A DNA stretch of 64,000 bases from Strigamia acuminata (GCA_949358305.1 OX442315.1:6225875-6289874), one strand, 5' to 3'; shown: positions 45,580 through 58,780, counted from the stretch's first letter. Notes: generated by a model not told the origin, from the sequence alone. Made by a program: numbers and translations.

Positions 45580-45790
45580 CTGTTAGCGGCGTCACGTTGA
45601 CGCAAATAAGCGATACGATCGATGGGGAATCATATCGGTAATGCAAATGACGATGATATCATGACAAATGAGAAACAACTCCAACTGTGTGCACTTTTGA
45701 GTTTAATGGTTTGGTAATGTCATGGAAAACATTTACATTTTATAACAACTTAACTATATTTAAAATTTATATTTAAAATAAATGAATGTT

Positions 45791-47164
<1,374 letters not shown>

Positions 47165-48041
47165 TGTGTCTAAATTTTTGGTTGAGTTAACCCAGGAAGA
47201 GAATGTCAAATATATATATTGGAATTAATCGTGGGTTTAATCAATGCTCTGCCAGCTGCTAGTAAAACAGCAGAAGCATTTGTTGACATTTGTTGACATG
47301 CAGTGCATGGCTGGTGTTCTATTTCCATAATAATTTTTTGATAAGGATTCCAGATTAATTTCTTTGATATTTTATTGACAATATGTCCATCAAGTTGAAG
47401 GTAAATTAAAATGAGGAGAAACGAGAATGCAAGCAACGTAAAGGGCTGAGGAATGCAGAGAAGCCTGCTATTAGTATGACCTCCTCTAATAATTTTAATT
47501 TTAATATCGGCGCAGGTATCGGTATCGGCCGATGATTATCGGTATCGGCGATACTGCAAAATATCGATATCGGTCAAAGTCTAGTTCTGTGAGATAAAAA
47601 ATTAACTTTCTGGCATGTCGATGCAACGGAAAGCTGATCTTCGTTTCCACGAACAGAAACTTCTGTGGCACAGAAAATAGCGATCGGTCTTAACAATTTA
47701 TGACCGGTGGTAATTTTTTTTAACCGGACTCAAATATGGCAGCAATCAGTTCTGCCAACAAACGCAACAACTGTATATTCTATTTATTAAAATAGATTAT
47801 TACTTGATAAATAAAAATTAAAAATTAAAAACAAACTAGCAATCCTATTCATCCTAACTCCAAAATTAGCCTTAAAAATTTTTATTGGCATCCATCTTTC
47901 TTCTTTTTCACTGTATCTTTTCTGTTGCATAGAGCTGTTGGCTACAATACAAATGTATTCCTTGTAATATTGCAAATGCCGACTGGTGTCAGTTATAGTC
48001 GCTACAACCATGTAAAGCATCAATACAATGTTTTAATTCTT
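47165..48041. other. Spacer between the two astacin copies
   Basis: No gene seen. A piece of transposon-like sequence with repeated ATCGGTATCGG lies at about 47510-47575. Confidence 0.5.
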
Positions 48042-49323
48042 TCAACAACCGTACAAAGCGTTAATTTTTTTTATAACACTCTGAAATTGACTCATTTCTG
48101 CATTCTCTCTAGCGTCGCCACGACGAATTCCTTCCTGTTTAGGTGTTGTGAAATTAGGCAAGAAAAAAAAAACAATATAAAACAATATCAACATTCGTAA
48201 ATTACTTACGGGTTTCTTTGCAGCTTCATCTAGTGACAAATTTAAGAAAAAATAATGATTAAAAAACGAGGCAAATGTGGAGCGAACTTTATTATTTCAC
48301 CTGGTAAAGTATTCATGTCGGCCAATTTGACATCGTCGTAGCGATCAGGCCTGTGGTGATCTTGAGCGAACCCAGCAGCATGTACGAATTCATGCAGTAT
48401 TGTACCAGTATACAGACAACCATTCCCTAAAGACACCTCCTGTTTTTCCCCACTTCTTCTCAAGTAAGCATAACATCTGAAATACCACATAAGCACACAA
48501 TTTTAAAATCAATTCACATTTGTATTTTCTAACATCACACAGTTGAGATGACGTCATAAAACATCTAAACATTAATACGGTTGGGAAGATTCTACGACAT
48601 CATCAAAATCTCATGACGTAATAGAAAATTAACGAGTTTTTGCACCATCTGGTGGATAAAGTTAGAAACCACGATTAGATGTAAAAATGTGTAAAATAGC
48701 TTGTCCCTATTGAAATTCCTTTTTGATATTAAATTACATCATTGAGCATATACAGGTGTCAGGTATGTGTCCTCTTTATCTCACAGGAGGACATTTACAC
48801 CTGCAAACTTTGGGGAATCCGTAATGCGCGCGGATATCATGCTTTTACACCTTTTTTTACACCTCTTATTTTTGTGTCTCATACCCGTCACCGCTGAAAA
48901 CATAAATGTAATCAGATTCCTTCGACCTTGGTACGAATCTTACGCAGGTGTTATTGGAAAAAATTTCAAAAACCAATTTTAACAATGGTGTGAGTAAACC
49001 TAATAAAAATTGAGATATTTCTAATTAATTCGAATTCAATGCAGGATATTAAAATGTACTGATTCCTGCATCAATGACATAAGGGATTATTCCATTGGGC
49101 CACAACTTCTTTGAACTAGCATTGTTATTTTGATCCTGAAAACAATGTGTAAATTGATTGTAAACAATAAAAACCCGGCAATTCCCAGTATGATCAGCAC
49201 ATTTTATTTACCTTTGTATGAAAACCGACCATTTTACTTCTAAGATCACTACCTGAAACTATAAAAATATTTGATGCGCAGTCATATTTCTTTGAATTGG
49301 TTAATTGGTACCCATACTTACCG

Positions 49324-50771
49324 TGTGACGATGACTACCCGGGATAGGAATTAAGACTAAAAGGACAAGTGAAACTGCAGAGTGTAGTAAAGTGCAAAGA
49401 ATGAAGCGTTTATGTTTCTCAAAACATAGAACATTTATTCAAGTCAAAATAAGTTATATAATAACTATGGCCGACAAAATGGCCAGTAAAATATGTGTGT
49501 AACTAACTATACAAACGAGTGGCTCAAAAAGCCCTAATAACGTTAACAGTTGTGTTCAGCCTTGAAATAAGAGTGTGTAAAGTTCTTATTTCGGGCGTAA
49601 AAGGTGTCGTCTGCAATCGGACTGATTGTCGTCTGCTTCGGTTGGTTCTGTGTAACCAAATTATCCGAGGAATGCGGTTGTCTTTGCTGCATCGTCACAA
49701 CTTTGGGTGACCATTGGTTTAAATATCTATTCGTAGATATTTACCAATTGGTCTATTTATGATTATCAAAATAACCATAAATAAAAGTTACTCAAAGTTA
49801 GACTTCGAAACTCATGTTAAATTTACGAATAAATCCAAACATGCAAAGGTATGAATTGAGTTATTAAATTACAAATAATCTAATAACCAAACATAACTAA
49901 AAAAACCTGTATAAATAAAACGATTATGAAAAGACCCTGTCGATTCTGTTGCACCAAAGTACAACCAGCCCAGAATTGAATCAATGGCGCTCACGTCAAT
50001 CCAACACTAGGTTTGACCCTAATGTCTCGGCGGAAAAAGGAATTGAGCACGGCATAAAATGCACGTGCCCCTACAACGGAATGTTGGCATGTAGTCAGGT
50101 AAAGGGTTTGAGCACGGCATTTTACTGCACGTGCCCCTACAACGGAATGTTGGCATGAAGTACGGAAAGGGTTTGAGCACGGAATTTAATGCACGTGCCC
50201 CTACAACGGAATGTTGGCATGAAGCGAAGCGAAGCGAAGCGTAGAATAAGGGCTCAAGTAGATATCAAACAGAAACAAAAACAAGAGCGAGCTATTTCCG
50301 GTTTACACTGGAATATATGCTCAGTAGAAACAATGAGTTGACCATTGCTCCAATAGGAACACTGGTCACTCAAAGCTGTCCAATCCTAGTAAATAGGAAG
50401 TGGATACAGGGGACACAGTCTTCTACAAAGTCTGTCCCAGGAAGTGGATACGGAGGACACATTTGCAATTAAGGCTATTGTCTTAATTCAAAGTGTATCT
50501 TCAAACACTGTGGGTGGTGAGGGGTGACTTAATCCTTTTGCCCAGGTGTTGTTATAATTTGTCCAAATCATAACACAACTGGAGGAATAAAGACTCAACT
50601 ATATCATACTAGTATGATATAATATCTAAGGATACCGTGGATTTATATAAAACCTTTAATTTTATATAAATATCACATAAATAACATGTATATTCGAATT
50701 TCCCGCCGAAATGGGAAATAGCGCCATCTATCGGTGAACTTGGGACTAAATATGACGTCATGACCGTCACA
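49324..50771 (-). repeat. 3' LTR of Gypsy element 2
   Basis: 1448 bp, starting TGTGAC and ending GTCACA. It contains three tandem copies of a 65-bp unit at about 50045-50235 (each with GCACGTGCCCCTACAACGGA) and a GAAGC run directly after them. The E-box-like CACGTG in each unit may be a promoter or enhancer site. Confidence 0.95.
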
Positions 50772-50785
50772 AGTCCCCCTTAATT
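50772..50785 (-). other. Polypurine tract of element 2
   Basis: The minus strand reads AAGGGGGACT directly against the 3' LTR, the expected place for plus-strand priming. Confidence 0.6.
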
Positions 50786-51615
50786 AGGCTGAAGTGCAAA
50801 CACTTCGACTAATTCTCAAAAACAAACAAGTTCACCGGAAATCATCATTAATCTCAACTTTTATCGTAACCGAAGATCAAACTAATTTTTCGTCGAATTT
50901 TTAACAGAATTAAAAATCTCTAAACCGAAAAATGGAATGCTTCAAAATGTTTTATTAAATAATGTTTAAATTATTGAATAAATGGTTACAAAAATAACTG
51001 GTTATTTTCTTCAGAAAAACAAACACTAGAAAAACTCAAAAAAATTACACAAAATATTTAAATTCAAACTTAGAACCTAACATATTATAATCGTAACGTA
51101 CGAATGTACGCGTTGTTGAACGCACTATTCAACGAGTTTCCGACGAAACTTTGACGTGGATGAACAAACTCGTCGCTGATGAAGCAACGGGTTGGTGACG
51201 GAATTATTGAATTTTCCTTGAAAGAAAATCAAATTGTCATGTAAACGTGAGTTCATGTTAAATTTTCGAGAAAACTTACGATTGAATACGTGTCGGAACT
51301 CGAATCTCGGCAGATCTAGACGAAGGCAATGGTTGCGATTTGTCAAGTGAAGTGTCACGCTTTGAGTAATACGAAGGTGAGAAAAACTACTCTCTAACTA
51401 GGGGTCAACTCTAATTTCGAGGGATCTTCTCATTGGTTCGTAATTACTCATCCTGGAATTTGTTATTAATTCACAGGGGTAGACACTTGTATGCAAATGT
51501 TTACACGAGGATTAATTTAAATAAATAACTTCGTGGAAATCGAGTCACACAAAATTAAATTTAGTGAGTAATTTCGAAAAATTATTTACTAAGGCAATAT
51601 ATAAGTTCCAAAAAA
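50786..51615. other. Non-coding 3' region of Gypsy element 2
   Basis: About 830 bp between the pol stop and the polypurine tract with no long frame. Element 1 carries its third ORF in the equivalent position, so element 2 either lost it or never had it. Confidence 0.7.
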
Positions 51616-54600
51616 TCAGGCCGATTTCTTTTGATTTCTGACTTTTCTAATTCGAGGGGATTTTTCTTTAAATCCCGTCCAAGTTTTTTGACGTAATGAT
51701 TTTAGCAATTGTACAAAATCGGTTACGTATTTAGGATTAGGTTTGGTAACACGTTTTGGCCTTTCGGCGGGTGTTTCCAATTTTCGTTTTTTACGAGATT
51801 TCTGAGGAACCTCGTCTTTACGACTCTCTATGGGAATTTCGGTTTCCATCGGGATATTTTCTTTTATTAATTTCTCGGAATTAGTAGCGTGTTCCTCCAT
51901 CCATTTGGGGGTGGGATGAGGACCGCTTGTTCCTACTCTTTGGTCTATTGTCCATTCCTCGATCGGGTAGGAAGGGATGTAAGGCGACAAATCTTGGATA
52001 TTCACTGATGGTTCCTTGGAACCATCAGAGATTTTCCTTAAAGCGTAAGCGCTACCGCCGCTGAGAACCGCCGTGATTTCCCACGGTCCGTTTCTCTTTT
52101 CGGCGAAACCTGCTGAGATTCCCTTATCTTTATTGGATAAGATGTGTGTTGCCTTCCATACTAAATCTCCAACAACAAAATCACAAATATAAAATTTATC
52201 TCTGTGAATTTTATCGTGTTTTTCATAATTCCGCTGTATTTTTCTATGCATTTCCTGGTGTGCTCTTTTGATCACTTCCAGAATGCTAAATACATAAGCT
52301 TCGGGGTTTTCTCTGTCGAACTTGATCGCATGTTTTATTATGCGAGGATCGAACGGCAAAGGAACAGTTCTTCCCGTGTTAAGTAACATCGGAGTTGTAT
52401 TCGTCGCCTCGCTCTTGGTCGTGTGCATTGAAAAGGCGAAATGGTTTAAATATTTCGGCCAGTGGGAGTGCACATCGGAATAAATTGCCAATAACATTTT
52501 CAGGTCTCTATTGGCCCTTTCTGTAATGTTAGCGGCGGCGTGATACGGACTGACGTGAATAATGTCAATGTGGTTTCTTTTGCAGAATTCTTCAAAAACA
52601 GTGCTCACAAATTGTCTTCCATTATCAGATATAATCTTTTTGGGGTAGCCCCATCTGTGAAATACTTCACTTAGGCGATTGACAATGCATTCGCTAGAAG
52701 CTGTGGCTAGTGCGAACACTTCCACCCACTTCGTACAGTGATCAATGACTACTAAGATCCATTGAAGCTGTGATCTACCCGCTGGTTTTGGTCCCATCAA
52801 GTCGATGCTGACCGTCTCCCAGGGGTTCGTCATGTTATGCGGCACATAACCAGATCGTCTTTGTTGATGCTGGTTTGGCTTGTATTGCTGGCAATGAGGG
52901 CAGCTGCGCACGTAGTTGCGCACGTCTTTTCTCATTTTTGGCCAAAAATACATGAGCTTTGCTCGTTCTAGAGTTTTGCTCATACCTGCATGGCCAGTGA
53001 GTGGGTGACCATGACAGGCAAACAACGCTCGTTTGACTAAAACACGTGGAATCACGGCTTTAAAACCATTTCCCGAGTCGTTGAGTTCTTCTTCGTAAGT
53101 TGGACAGAAGTAGATGAGCATTTGACCGCCATCTTCTTCTTCTTCGTCCAAACTATATCTTTGGGTAATATTTAACCAATATTCATCGGTAATTTCCTTT
53201 TTCTGTTCATCTGTGGCTTTCAGATAAACTAGAATTTTACTACACTCCTGATCTTTCAACTGCGCGTCAATGATTTCACGACGAGTTGGAGGAGCTTCTT
53301 TTAAAACATCAGTTAGTGCACTGTAAAGAGTTGCATTTTTGTTTTTGCAACAATTATCAGTATCCTCCCCCTTTTCTCCAGAAATAGCCGATACGTCAGC
53401 ATTGGCTGCTTCTGGAAAATCGTCAAAATGAACGTGTAAATTCGAGAATGTCGCACAACGTTTGTCGGAAGGTTTTAGACACAAGTGTCTATTTCCTGTC
53501 CAATTTGGGAAAAATTGGGTGATCTCCTCCGGCTCTAGGTAGTCATCCGCTGGAGTATCCAGTGCTGACAACGGAGCACGTGAAAGAGCGTCGGCTACTT
53601 GATTTAAAGCGCCTCGACGAAATTCGATTTTGAACGCGCCGCACTGAATGCGCACGGCCCATCGACCAAATCGACCCGATGGTTCCGGTGTGCTCATTAG
53701 CCATTTTAAAGCCTGAGCATCCGATTCTAGGGTGAAGGTAGTGTATTCTAGGTAGGGGCGAAACTTGTCGACTGCCCATACCACCGCCAAACACTCTAAC
53801 TCCGGGGTAGAATAACGTTCTTCTGCTCCTCTCAAAACTCGGCTGGCGTAAGCAACCGGTTTTGGGTGTAAAACCATTTTTTGCTTTTTGGCGTCAAATA
53901 CCTCAACGTCTTGGCAAAGGACGGCACCGAGACCGTCGTGGGACGCGTCGGTCAAGACAACGAATTGTTTAGTCATGTCCGGCATATGTAATGCTTGGTC
54001 TTTGTCGCATAAAATGTCTTTTATGCGCTCAAAAGCGTCTTCTTGTGCCTTTCCCCAAACGAATTTTGCGGAATCGTGCATTATACTAGTTAATGGACGA
54101 GCTATAGTCGCATGGTGCGGAATAAATTTTCGAAAAAAGTTAGACAGTCCATGAAAGCGTTGAATATCCTTAGAGCAGGTAGGAGTTGGAAATTTCCTAA
54201 CTGCTGACGTCTTATCTGGGTCGGGCAATAATCCCTCAGAGGTAATATAATGCCCGAGAAATTTCAAGGCGGTCCGTCCAAACTTGGATTTGGCCTTATT
54301 AATAGTTAAATTGGCCTTATCCAGTTTTTCCAGGACGTCCTTAACATGTTCTAAATGTTTTTTCCAACTAGTTGAAAAAATAATAATATCGTCGAGATAG
54401 ACTAACGCATGATTGTAAAGTGCTTCGCCCATTACTCCACTCATTAAATGTTGAAACGAAGAGGGTGCGTTGCACAAACCAAAGGGCATTCTTTTAAATT
54501 GGAATTTCCCTTTGGGCGTGTAAAATGCTGTTTTACTTTTATCCTCCTCTGCCATTTCCATCTGATGGTAACCTTGAGTCAGGTCCAGAGAAGTAAAATA

Positions 54601-55752
54601 TTTTGCTTTGTTAGTATTATGGATTAACAGATCAATGCTTGGCATCTGGATCGTGTCAATTACCGTAATATTATTTAGCCATCTGTAATCGATGCACAGT
54701 CGATAAGTCCCGTTAGGCTTAGCGACTATCACCGGGTGACTGATGTAGGGACCGGTAGAGGGCTCAATTAGGCCCTCTGCTTCAAGTTCCTCTACGAGCT
54801 CTGTCATAATCGCCTTCTTGGCCGGATTATACATTCTATATGGCTGCAATTTCCATTTAGCACCTTCTTTGAACTTGATGCTATGTTTTGCAACGTTGGT
54901 GCAGCCAACCTTGTCACGAAAGGCATTTTGAACACTCAAAATTACCTGTCGTAATTTCTCTTTATTCTCGTCGGAGCTGTCGCAATCTGCCACTAGTCTC
55001 TCCGCCCAATCAGCTGGGGTGTGAGTTTCGTCCCCCTTAGCATCAATTGCGCGGAGTCTTGCTAGACTGCAGTTCAACTCCGTGGTTTCATAAGGAGCAG
55101 TCCAACCAGGCATAAAATCACAAGTGAAGACAGCCCGGAGTGGATTTAAATTTATTCCAGTCCTTCTCATGAAGTTGTGGCCAAGAATTAGGCCACACAC
55201 ATTCTTTTCGAGAATTATGAAATTAGTCGGGGTCATTTTAGTTTTGTTAGCCCAATTGACACAAAGTGTCACTTGACCTAACGGCTTGTGGTCGATTCCT
55301 ACGGCACAAACACGCATTCCTTTTGGACATTCTTGGATGAATTCCACTGGAATCTCGGTGTTTGACAGTAGTTGAATCCCAATAAAGCATTGGGTCGCCC
55401 CCGAATCCATTAGAGCATTATAATTTAATCCTCCCATATTTATGTTCATTCGAGGATCGTCGATGAAACGAGTAGCTGATTTACTGTCGTAAACTTTGCT
55501 AATTTTTTCAACTCTATCTTTGGGGACAAAAATCTTGCCAAGTTGGGATCTTTTAATTTTTCCAAACTTATTCTTGATTTTATATTTATTCCAATTTCCG
55601 TGAAAAATGGATAAATTTTCGAGTTGATTCGTCATCGAGTCTATTCCTTCGTTCACTCCACCAGTAGAACTCGTGGCTTGAACGAGAGTCGGAATCAAAT
55701 CAAAATCAATCTCCATATCAAGTGGGTCGAGTGAATTTTTTGAATCACTCAA
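51616..55752 (-). CDS. pol: Gypsy element 2 Pol polyprotein
   Basis: 1378 codons from the first Met; the frame is open further up to the frameshift site. Domains in order: aspartic protease (DSGATQ, about residue 117), reverse transcriptase (YLDDI), RNase H (LTDASHDG, TPELECLAV, SDAQAL), integrase zinc domain (HGHPLTGHAG, CPHCQQYK), integrase core (SIDLMGP, SDNGRQF, then Glu in NITERAN), and a basic tail. No interruption is seen. The protein is clearly related to that of element 1 but well diverged. It is expected to make cDNA and insert it. Confidence 0.95.
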   Translation of the reverse strand: MSDSKNSLDPLDMEIDFDLIPTLVQATSSTGGVNEGIDSMTNQLENLSIFHGNWNKYKIKNKFGKIKRSQLGKIFVPKDRVEKISKVYDSKSATRFIDDPRMNINMGGLNYNALMDSGATQCFIGIQLLSNTEIPVEFIQECPKGMRVCAVGIDHKPLGQVTLCVNWANKTKMTPTNFIILEKNVCGLILGHNFMRRTGINLNPLRAVFTCDFMPGWTAPYETTELNCSLARLRAIDAKGDETHTPADWAERLVADCDSSDENKEKLRQVILSVQNAFRDKVGCTNVAKHSIKFKEGAKWKLQPYRMYNPAKKAIMTELVEELEAEGLIEPSTGPYISHPVIVAKPNGTYRLCIDYRWLNNITVIDTIQMPSIDLLIHNTNKAKYFTSLDLTQGYHQMEMAEEDKSKTAFYTPKGKFQFKRMPFGLCNAPSSFQHLMSGVMGEALYNHALVYLDDIIIFSTSWKKHLEHVKDVLEKLDKANLTINKAKSKFGRTALKFLGHYITSEGLLPDPDKTSAVRKFPTPTCSKDIQRFHGLSNFFRKFIPHHATIARPLTSIMHDSAKFVWGKAQEDAFERIKDILCDKDQALHMPDMTKQFVVLTDASHDGLGAVLCQDVEVFDAKKQKMVLHPKPVAYASRVLRGAEERYSTPELECLAVVWAVDKFRPYLEYTTFTLESDAQALKWLMSTPEPSGRFGRWAVRIQCGAFKIEFRRGALNQVADALSRAPLSALDTPADDYLEPEEITQFFPNWTGNRHLCLKPSDKRCATFSNLHVHFDDFPEAANADVSAISGEKGEDTDNCCKNKNATLYSALTDVLKEAPPTRREIIDAQLKDQECSKILVYLKATDEQKKEITDEYWLNITQRYSLDEEEEDGGQMLIYFCPTYEEELNDSGNGFKAVIPRVLVKRALFACHGHPLTGHAGMSKTLERAKLMYFWPKMRKDVRNYVRSCPHCQQYKPNQHQQRRSGYVPHNMTNPWETVSIDLMGPKPAGRSQLQWILVVIDHCTKWVEVFALATASSECIVNRLSEVFHRWGYPKKIISDNGRQFVSTVFEEFCKRNHIDIIHVSPYHAAANITERANRDLKMLLAIYSDVHSHWPKYLNHFAFSMHTTKSEATNTTPMLLNTGRTVPLPFDPRIIKHAIKFDRENPEAYVFSILEVIKRAHQEMHRKIQRNYEKHDKIHRDKFYICDFVVGDLVWKATHILSNKDKGISAGFAEKRNGPWEITAVLSGGSAYALRKISDGSKEPSVNIQDLSPYIPSYPIEEWTIDQRVGTSGPHPTPKWMEEHATNSEKLIKENIPMETEIPIESRKDEVPQKSRKKRKLETPAERPKRVTKPNPKYVTDFVQLLKSLRQKTWTGFKEKSPRIRKVRNQKKSA

Positions 55753-55843
55753 GTATGGTATTGTTAACCCCTTTGTTAAAAGTTTGGGTTGTTCTAACGA
55801 TACCGCATCGATAGCCTTATCCAGCGAAATAAAAGGTTTAATC

Positions 55844-55884
55844 GGGGGTTGAGAAATCGTGTCAACCCCCTGAATTAGTTTTTT
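55844..55884 (-). promoter_or_regulatory. Programmed -1 frameshift signal between gag and pol of element 2
   Basis: A-AAA-AAC in gag frame at 55884-55878 stands directly before the gag TAA (55877-55875). Seven nt later a perfect 9-bp hairpin follows (GGGGGTTGA, 9-nt loop, TCAACCCCC; 55870-55844). The pol frame is open from the slip point. Use is inferred. Confidence 0.85.
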
Positions 55885-57983
55885 TTATCTTCACTAGGAG
55901 TGGGAACTGGGGCAGTCGCAGCTTTAAGATGTGATTTAAATAAATCCGTCATCGTTGCTTGAAAGTCTGCGAGCTTCGCGTCAAGTTTTTGATCGAGAAA
56001 CTCGGCCGTTACCCAGTTGGGTTTGGGTCTTTTAGACAGGTCAAGTGTTGAAGAGGGGTTAAAGCGCTTGTTGGAGTCGCTTTTTCCCCCATTTCCTTCT
56101 TTTAATTTGTTGGCGAGCTTGAGACAATTTCTTTTTATGTGTCCCGGCTCGTGACAATAGTAGCACTTTCCAGTAGTGCTTTCAAAATGAGCTGCGAACA
56201 TTCTCTCCATTGAACTCTCCTCGACTTCACCGTCGGTGTCGTCGGAGTCTTGTTCATTCGAGTTTTCTTCTTCCGTGTGAGTAGCACGAAAAGAAGTTTT
56301 GCTTGGAAATAGTTTTGATTCCTTGTTGTTTTTAGCAACAGAGGGAGTCTCACCATTGTCACATTCGAGTTCCGCAGCAAGTTGAGTTGCGTTCTCGAAC
56401 CTGCAGCGATGTGTACCGACATATTGAAGTATGTCGTCCACTGTACAATCTCCGTAGAGTCCGTGCGTCATTAAAAGTGAGAAACTCTCTTGGTTAATGT
56501 TTTTAAACAAACTGGTGGTACCTGCCATGTCGCCAGGCGGTATTTTCCCTTGTTCCTGCGTGAACCGCAGGAGGAAACAATACAGTGATTCGTCACTGCG
56601 TTGTTTCACATTGTCGAGTCGTCTCGCTCGAGTGAGCGGGACCAGATCGAATCTCTTTACAAACATTCTTTCGAAAGTCTTCCAATTCGAGAATTGGTGG
56701 TTATTTTGATGGAACCATTTTTGGGCATGGCCCAATAAATGCCCGGGTACATCTTGATGTACCATGTCATCCAATGGCACTCCTCTACCGAGCGCGGCTG
56801 CTTTCACGATTTCTAAAAATCGAGCAACCTCTTTTTGGTTCCCGTCGAAAATCGGAATTTCCAAGCTTTTTCCAGATTGTCGATTTTGGTTTTGATGATT
56901 ACGGCTCTGACCAGATAATCCTTGAATTATCTGTCTCAGGCTGTCGTTAGATAAAGGTGGCGCAGAATTATTCGAAGAAAAATCCTGACTCATTCTCGGT
57001 GAATGGCTTCGCCGAAAATGATTTCGATTGTTTCGATCGTTTTGATCGTTTCGATCATTCCGATCGTACTGGTTATTTCGATCACTCCGATCGTTCTGAT
57101 AATTTCGATTATCTTCCTCGTTCTGATCGTTACGATCATAACGTGGGGGATAAAAATTATTACGCCCACCTCGAGAGTGAGGGCCGTAATTATCTCTTCC
57201 TCGATGATTATAATTAAAATTATCATCATCAAAATCGTTATAATTATTATTATTACGATCATTGAAATTGTTTCGAACCGGAGAAACGTCACGTGAACGA
57301 TTTGAGCGCGAGGGGGAAATTCGCGTAGAATTTCCTCGTCGTGGGGAATTTTCTCGTCGTGGACTTAACCTTCTGCGATAAAAGTTAGGTGAGCGCAGTT
57401 CGGGTTGAGGAGTTCGAGTATTTCTTAACCCATTATCTTCACGGCCGTCGGGAAACGGATCACGCCAAGGCGGGGTGCGTCTGCTTTGTTCCCGCTGGCG
57501 TCGTGAAGTGGGAGACGCTGAACGTCTCCTTTCCGGCGTTGCAGGTCCGATCCGATCGATTTCTCGTTCTTGACGCGAACTGCTACGCGGTGGTGGATTC
57601 GGCTCAGAATTTTCCGCTGCGAACAACGGAGCTTCTTCGCGCGGCCTCGATCTAGCCGCTTCGGGATCTGGATTCCTATCACGCTGGTACGTGTTAGGAA
57701 GCGTTCCCCGGCTAGTCTGCCTATTTACCACTATCACTTCGGGTGAAAGTGGTTGAGGAGGCGGGCGTCCACGGCAATTCTCCGTGAAGCGCCTCGCTTC
57801 TCCCACTGAGGAAAATTGTGTCATATTTAACTGATAGTGACGACAAAATACTTCGAGCTCATCAGGTATGGGTAAATGTTCGGTCCTGAGGGAGTTTGGA
57901 TTCGAGCGTTCGATAGGCCGATCGCCGTCTCTACTGCCCCCGTGCACTGAGCCGAACAACACCATAGACTGATCGCGTGGCAT
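55875..57983 (-). CDS. gag: Gypsy element 2 Gag-like protein
   Basis: 702 aa, start MPRDQSMVLFG. An Arg/Pro/Ser-rich N-terminal third leads into an Asn/Asp/Arg low-complexity stretch of about 80 residues. A retrotransposon gag-type helical domain follows (about 360-520), then an acidic patch and one CCHC knuckle (CYYCHEPGHIKRNC, about residue 608). It should build the particle and package RNA. The stop lies within the frameshift signal. It lacks the long coiled coil of element 1. Confidence 0.9.
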   Translation of the reverse strand: MPRDQSMVLFGSVHGGSRDGDRPIERSNPNSLRTEHLPIPDELEVFCRHYQLNMTQFSSVGEARRFTENCRGRPPPQPLSPEVIVVNRQTSRGTLPNTYQRDRNPDPEAARSRPREEAPLFAAENSEPNPPPRSSSRQEREIDRIGPATPERRRSASPTSRRQREQSRRTPPWRDPFPDGREDNGLRNTRTPQPELRSPNFYRRRLSPRRENSPRRGNSTRISPSRSNRSRDVSPVRNNFNDRNNNNYNDFDDDNFNYNHRGRDNYGPHSRGGRNNFYPPRYDRNDQNEEDNRNYQNDRSDRNNQYDRNDRNDQNDRNNRNHFRRSHSPRMSQDFSSNNSAPPLSNDSLRQIIQGLSGQSRNHQNQNRQSGKSLEIPIFDGNQKEVARFLEIVKAAALGRGVPLDDMVHQDVPGHLLGHAQKWFHQNNHQFSNWKTFERMFVKRFDLVPLTRARRLDNVKQRSDESLYCFLLRFTQEQGKIPPGDMAGTTSLFKNINQESFSLLMTHGLYGDCTVDDILQYVGTHRCRFENATQLAAELECDNGETPSVAKNNKESKLFPSKTSFRATHTEEENSNEQDSDDTDGEVEESSMERMFAAHFESTTGKCYYCHEPGHIKRNCLKLANKLKEGNGGKSDSNKRFNPSSTLDLSKRPKPNWVTAEFLDQKLDAKLADFQATMTDLFKSHLKAATAPVPTPSEDKKN

Positions 57984-58780
57984 GGAGAAGGATACACTGA
58001 AGGAAAATAAGTCGGAAAACTAGTAAAGCCTTTTTTAACACTCGAAGAATATTCTAGTTCTTCTTAAAACGCAATTTGTACACTTGTACAAGAAGTGAAA
58101 TACACTTTTAAATCCCACAAAAGAATAAAAGTTAAACTACGCGTTTTTTCAACGAAAAATACGCTTAAATTAAACTAATAACGGAAATATTTCCTACCTT
58201 TTCGCGATCTGAAGTGGCTACGGGCACAAATGGTCTGGTCTCGGTCAAAACTGGTCGGCAAAACGGTCAAGAAGTGGTTCGAAATGGCACTGGTTCAATG
58301 TCACGTCAGGTTGGTCAAGCTGTTGGAAAGCAAGTGAGAACTTGGCACTTTTGCTTTCTTGAATCCTTTGTCCAAATGGTCAATCGTGATTGGAAAATTG
58401 AGAAATACCTGCGGAGTTTAGTCCCAGATATTTCTATAATCCAAAAGTGATGTGACCTCCTTCGAATGGCATTGTTCCTGGCTCAAATCTCACATTCTTG
58501 CCCTGCTTTGGATTATTTCAACAGTTTTAACCTTCCAGTGAAAGAATAAAACTTAGAAAAAAAATAAGCAAAAAATTCTCTTTGAAATATTTTTCAGAAA
58601 AAAAAAAAAATATACAAACAGATTTTTCACGAGAAATCCAAAATTTATTAGTTAGATTTTTGTACAAAAAATAACTTAGAAAAATTTTCATTTTTCAAAT
58701 TTTCAAATTTTGGTAAAATTGCACTTTTTAAACTCAGAGTTCACTTTAAAATTGCAACCTATCTCGGTAGAACCTCCACG
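57984..58780. other. Leader of Gypsy element 2 with candidate primer-binding site
   Basis: About 800 bp between the 5' LTR and gag. On the minus strand TGGAGGTTCTACCGAGAT begins at 58778 after a 2-nt spacer, the same spacing as in element 1, and is the likely primer site. No convincing ORF in the rest. Confidence 0.6.

Noticed and set aside
49519-50158. Two small plus-strand frames, repeated at 58976-59615
   Set aside because: They are in the LTR, antisense to the element, without features; duplication only reflects the two LTRs.
57003-57296. Ile-rich open frames on both strands
   Set aside because: They are shadows of the Asn/Asp/Arg low-complexity stretch of Gag 2.
58214-58450. 78-codon plus-strand frame in the leader of element 2
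   Set aside because: Antisense to the element, no motif, no partner in element 1.
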